Below, piece by piece: positions 6,156 through 7,747 of a stretch of DNA of 7,747 nt. The DNA lies in assembly GCA_043101635.1 (NCBI GenBank), contig JBICIE010000233.1, forward strand, positions 1 through 7,747, read 5' to 3'. Below the pieces are notes generated by a model, which worked only from the letters and a program-made list of their open reading frames with translations, searched no databases and was not told the origin of the DNA. The DNA is from CAYMJK01 sp043101635 (GTDB lineage Bacteria > Planctomycetota > Phycisphaerae > Phycisphaerales > UBA1924). Made by a program: the position numbers and the translations under genes. The stretch's first letter is position 1, and every line of letters begins with the position of its first letter.

Positions 6156-6180
6156 GCCGGGAGATTCCGGCGCCTTTTTT
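6156..6180 (+). terminator. Weak hairpin plus T6 in the sigma/cysK divergent gap
   Basis: GCCGG (6156-6160) pairs with CCGGC (6167-6171) around a 6-base loop. Three bases later comes TTTTTT (6175-6180). In the plus direction this resembles a small intrinsic terminator that would stop antisense reads out of the sigma operon before the cysK promoter. The stem is short and offset from the T-run, so the call is weak. Confidence 0.28.
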
Positions 6181-6210
6181 CGGATCGGGGGGCCAGGAAT
6201 CGAGCCGGGG

Positions 6211-6216
6211 CTTATA
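6211..6216 (-). promoter_or_regulatory. Opposed -10-like element toward the ECF sigma gene
   Basis: Read on the minus strand, these bases are TATAAG, five of six matches to the -10 consensus. They share the TTATAA core with the rightward TATAAT. A transcript from here would carry a leader of about 65 nt before the sigma gene ATG. No matching -35 is visible. Confidence 0.35.
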
Positions 6217-6218
6217 AT
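6213..6218 (+). promoter_or_regulatory. -10 element of the cysteine synthase gene
   Basis: A perfect TATAAT, 33 nt upstream of the cysK-like start codon, sits in an AT-rich patch (6212-6240) inside otherwise GC-rich DNA. No clear TTGACA-like -35 is present 16-18 nt upstream, so an activator or UP-type contact may be needed. Transcription would start near 6225. Confidence 0.65.
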
Positions 6219-6241
6219 CTAGACTTAAGAGTCGTGATATC

Positions 6242-6247
6242 AGGAGG
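6242..6247 (+). promoter_or_regulatory. Strong Shine-Dalgarno of the cysteine synthase gene
   Basis: A full AGGAGG, four bases before the ATG at 6252. It fixes the start in a frame that otherwise stays open far upstream, antisense to the sigma operon. Confidence 0.85.
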
Positions 6248-6251
6248 AAGG

Positions 6252-7286
6252 ATGACCCTCACCGCCGCTCCCGCAACCGCTCCGGTGGCCACGCCGATCG
6301 ACGAGATCGCGTCACTGATCGGCGATACGCCGATGCTGGAAATCCGGTATCGCCTCGATGACGCTCCAGGGCGCATCTACGCCAAGTACGAGTTGGAGAA
6401 CATGACCGGGAGCATCAAGGACCGGATGGCGGCCCACATCATGCGGCAGGCGTACCGGTCCGGGGAACTGCGCCCGCAGATGACGATCGTCGAGGCGACC
6501 AGCGGCAACACGGGCATCTCCTTTGCCGCACTCGGACGGGCCCTGGGGCATCCGGTGCGGATCTACATGCCGGACTGGATGAGCCACGAGCGAGTGCAGT
6601 TGCTGGCCAACTTCGGGGCCGACGTCGTCCCGGTCTCGCGCGCTGAGGATGGCTTTCTGGGGGCAGTGGCGCAGGCGGAGCGGTTTGCCCGCGAGCAGGC
6701 CGGGGCGTTTCTGCCGCGACAGTTCGACAACCCGATGAACATCGACGCCCACTACACGGGTACCGGCCCGGAGATCGAACGCCAGTTGGCGCTGTTCGGG
6801 CGGGTGGCCGACGCGATCGTCGCGGGCGTCGGTACCGGGGGCACGGTGATGGGGGTCGGCCGGTACCTCCGTCGCAACGGGCGGCGCGTGCGGGCTCATC
6901 CGCTGGAACCGGCGAACTCCCCCACGCTGCGGACCGGCCATCAGGTGGGGCACCACCGGATTCAGGGGATCTCCGACGAGTTCATCCCGTCGATCGTGGA
7001 CCTGGGGGAACTGGACCGCGTGGTGGACTCGTGGGACGGCGACGCAATCCTCATGGCTCAGAAGCTGTGCCGGCAACTGGGGCTGGCGGTCGGGATCTCG
7101 TCGGGGGCCAACCTGCTCGGGGCGATCCAGATCGCCACCGAGCTGGGGCCGGAGGCGACGGTGGTCACCCTGCTTCCGGACTCGAACAAGAAGTACCTGT
7201 CGACTGATCTGTGCCACGAGGAGCCGGAACTCGATCACTACCTGACGCCGCGGATCAAGTTGGAGGGCTTCCGGAGCCGGCGGTAG
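6252..7286 (+). CDS. cysK: Cysteine synthase (O-acetylserine sulfhydrylase), PLP-dependent
   Basis: The 344-residue protein belongs to the fold-type II PLP family and should make cysteine from O-acetylserine and sulfide in the cytoplasm. Residues TGSIKDRMA (52-60) carry the Schiff-base Lys56. TSGNTG (83-88) is the substrate-binding loop, GVGTGGT (192-198) binds the PLP phosphate, HRIQGI (235-240) matches the CysK HKIQGI segment, and GISSGAN (281-287) and LPDSNKKYLST (308-318) complete the active-site region. The TGSIKDR form of the lysine motif resembles CysM-type proteins such as the CysO-dependent mycobacterial CysM, while MPDWMSHER (107-115) and HRIQGI are CysK-like. The exact sulfur donor is therefore not certain. 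A C-terminal tail of about 25 residues follows the last conserved block. The start is set by AGGAGG and lies 34 nt past a perfect TATAAT. No serine acetyltransferase gene is adjacent. Confidence 0.92.
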   Translation: MTLTAAPATAPVATPIDEIASLIGDTPMLEIRYRLDDAPGRIYAKYELENMTGSIKDRMAAHIMRQAYRSGELRPQMTIVEATSGNTGISFAALGRALGHPVRIYMPDWMSHERVQLLANFGADVVPVSRAEDGFLGAVAQAERFAREQAGAFLPRQFDNPMNIDAHYTGTGPEIERQLALFGRVADAIVAGVGTGGTVMGVGRYLRRNGRRVRAHPLEPANSPTLRTGHQVGHHRIQGISDEFIPSIVDLGELDRVVDSWDGDAILMAQKLCRQLGLAVGISSGANLLGAIQIATELGPEATVVTLLPDSNKKYLSTDLCHEEPELDHYLTPRIKLEGFRSRR

Positions 7287-7308
7287 GGCCTGGCGGGGCG
7301 GTAGGGCC
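7281..7308. repeat. Ten-base direct repeat at the cysK stop
   Basis: CGGTAGGGCC occurs at 7281-7290, where it contains the TAG stop of the cysteine synthase gene, and again at 7299-7308. The start-to-start distance is 18 nt. This looks like a small tandem duplication with the intervening eight bases unrelated. No terminator-like hairpin with a T-run is visible in the gap after the gene. Confidence 0.6.
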
Positions 7309-7364
7309 GCGTGGTGTTGAATTTCGCCCCGGTTTCCGTGCATTCTCGGAATGTGGTGATAACC

Positions 7365-7430
7365 TCAAACTCGGGACCCTTTCAGGTGGGCCCCGAGGGA
7401 TGCCCTATGACGGCCTTTTCAAACTCGGGA
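7365..7430 (+). promoter_or_regulatory. Leader hairpin and twin repeats around the WcaF-like start
   Basis: TCAAACTCGGGA occurs twice, at 7365-7376 and 7419-7430. The first copy's CTCGGG (7370-7375) can pair with CCCGAG (7392-7397), and CCC (7377-7379) with GGG (7388-7390). This makes a hairpin that covers the start of the GAGGGA ribosome site (7395-7400). The second copy lies in the first codons of the gene and offers the same CTCGGG, so it could compete for the same partner. Regulation is inference from complementarity. Confidence 0.4.
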
Positions 7431-7747
7431 ACGCTGGGCAAGGGCATGCGGACGGCCTTCTCGGCTGGTCTTCCGGCCCCTGCAGAGCCCCCTCATGGCC
7501 ATCTGCGCCTGGTCGAGCCGCCGGCTGAGGCGGTCCCGAGCATCCTGCCCGAGTCCAGCCCTTGGACGTTGCGCCAGAATGTCGTGCGAGCGGTATGGAT
7601 GGTTATCGGGCGTCCGGTCTTCCGGATGACGTTCCACAACTGGTACGGCGTGCGCCGGAGCATCCTCCGGGCGTTCGGCGCCACTGTGGGCCGGGGCGTG
7701 CGGGTGCGCCCGAGCGCCAAGATCGAGATCCCGTGGAACCTGACGCT
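7407..7747 (+). CDS. WcaF-like hexapeptide acetyltransferase, 5' part (runs off the window)
   Basis: The frame is open from the ATG at 7407 to the window edge (113 complete codons). GAGGGA lies 6 nt upstream of the ATG, and a stop at 7302 closes the frame upstream. Residues 1-50 are Pro/Ala-rich and look disordered. From about 57 (LRQNVVRAVWMVIGRPVFR) to 113 it matches the start of WcaF / colanic-acid-type acetyltransferases. There is an amphipathic helical region, then HNWYGVRRSILRAFGA (77-92) and the first left-handed beta-helix turns, GRGVRVRPSAKIEIPWNL (95-112). These enzymes O-acetylate sugars of surface polysaccharides using acetyl-CoA. The long N-terminal extension is unusual; Met14 (7446) is an alternative start but has no comparable ribosome site. 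It is co-directional with cysK across a 120-nt gap and may have its own promoter; I see no convincing one. Confidence 0.78.
   Translation, partial: MTAFSNSGTLGKGMRTAFSAGLPAPAEPPHGHLRLVEPPAEAVPSILPESSPWTLRQNVVRAVWMVIGRPVFRMTFHNWYGVRRSILRAFGATVGRGVRVRPSAKIEIPWNLT

Noticed and set aside
4977..6251. A plus-strand extension of the cysteine synthase across the sigma operon
   Set aside because: It is antisense to the sigma and anti-sigma genes. The AGGAGG and TATAAT place the true start at 6252.
6312..7343. A 343-codon minus-strand frame opposite the cysteine synthase
   Set aside because: His/Pro/Arg-rich with no recognisable motif. It is the complement of a certain gene.
7341..7353. CATTC-TCG-GAATG inverted repeat as an operator ahead of the WcaF-like gene
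   Set aside because: The arms are only five bases and no regulator or clear promoter is linked, so chance is a sufficient explanation.
7211..7528. A plus-strand frame overlapping the cysteine synthase end and the last gene
   Set aside because: No family resemblance. The frame starting at 7407 carries WcaF-like sequence and a ribosome site.

Overview
This window looks like chromosomal DNA from a GC-rich bacterium, most likely a planctomycete of the Phycisphaerae type. The pointers are the variant PEP-CTERM tail ending in an arginine cluster on the first gene, the very GC-rich third codon positions, an ECF sigma gene with a membrane partner and a secreted PDZ protein, and surface-type enzymes (sulfotransferase, WcaF-like acetyltransferase). 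This placement is inference from gene style; there is no rRNA or marker gene to confirm it.

Layout, left to right. (1) The 3' end of a PEP-CTERM-like surface protein gene (1-297, +) ends at a strong intrinsic terminator with a UUCG loop. It is followed by a heptamer repeat block arranged as an imperfect inverted repeat (373-492). (2) apt, adenine phosphoribosyltransferase (501-1022, -), runs convergently toward that repeat. (3) Divergent from apt is a tightly overlapping cluster: a diverged GroES-like co-chaperonin (1140-1484), aroA (1481-2845, 4-nt overlap) and a PAPS-type sulfotransferase (2838-3827, 8-nt overlap). (4) Converging on it is a three-gene minus-strand operon. In transcription order it holds an ECF sigma factor (6136-5618), a single-pass membrane protein that is the likely anti-sigma factor (5621-5031, 4-nt overlap), and a secreted PDZ/coiled-coil protein (4965-3868). 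(5) A 115-nt divergent promoter region then leads rightward to a cysteine synthase (6252-7286). (6) The window ends inside a WcaF-like hexapeptide acetyltransferase gene (7407 onward) whose leader can fold over its own ribosome binding site.

How the parts fit. The shikimate step (aroA), purine salvage (apt) and cysteine synthesis are housekeeping. The sigma/anti-sigma/PDZ set looks like a self-contained envelope-sensing unit. The sulfotransferase, the acetyltransferase and the PEP-CTERM protein all point to a modified cell surface, but they are not in one operon. No complete mobile element, tRNA, rRNA or CRISPR array was seen. All stretches without a coding call are under about 205 nt and are described individually. 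The points most worth following up are the GroES-aroA coupling, the ECF/PDZ operon, the inverted heptamer array, the symmetric -10 element and the leader hairpin of the last gene. None of these is proven to be a new system from sequence alone.
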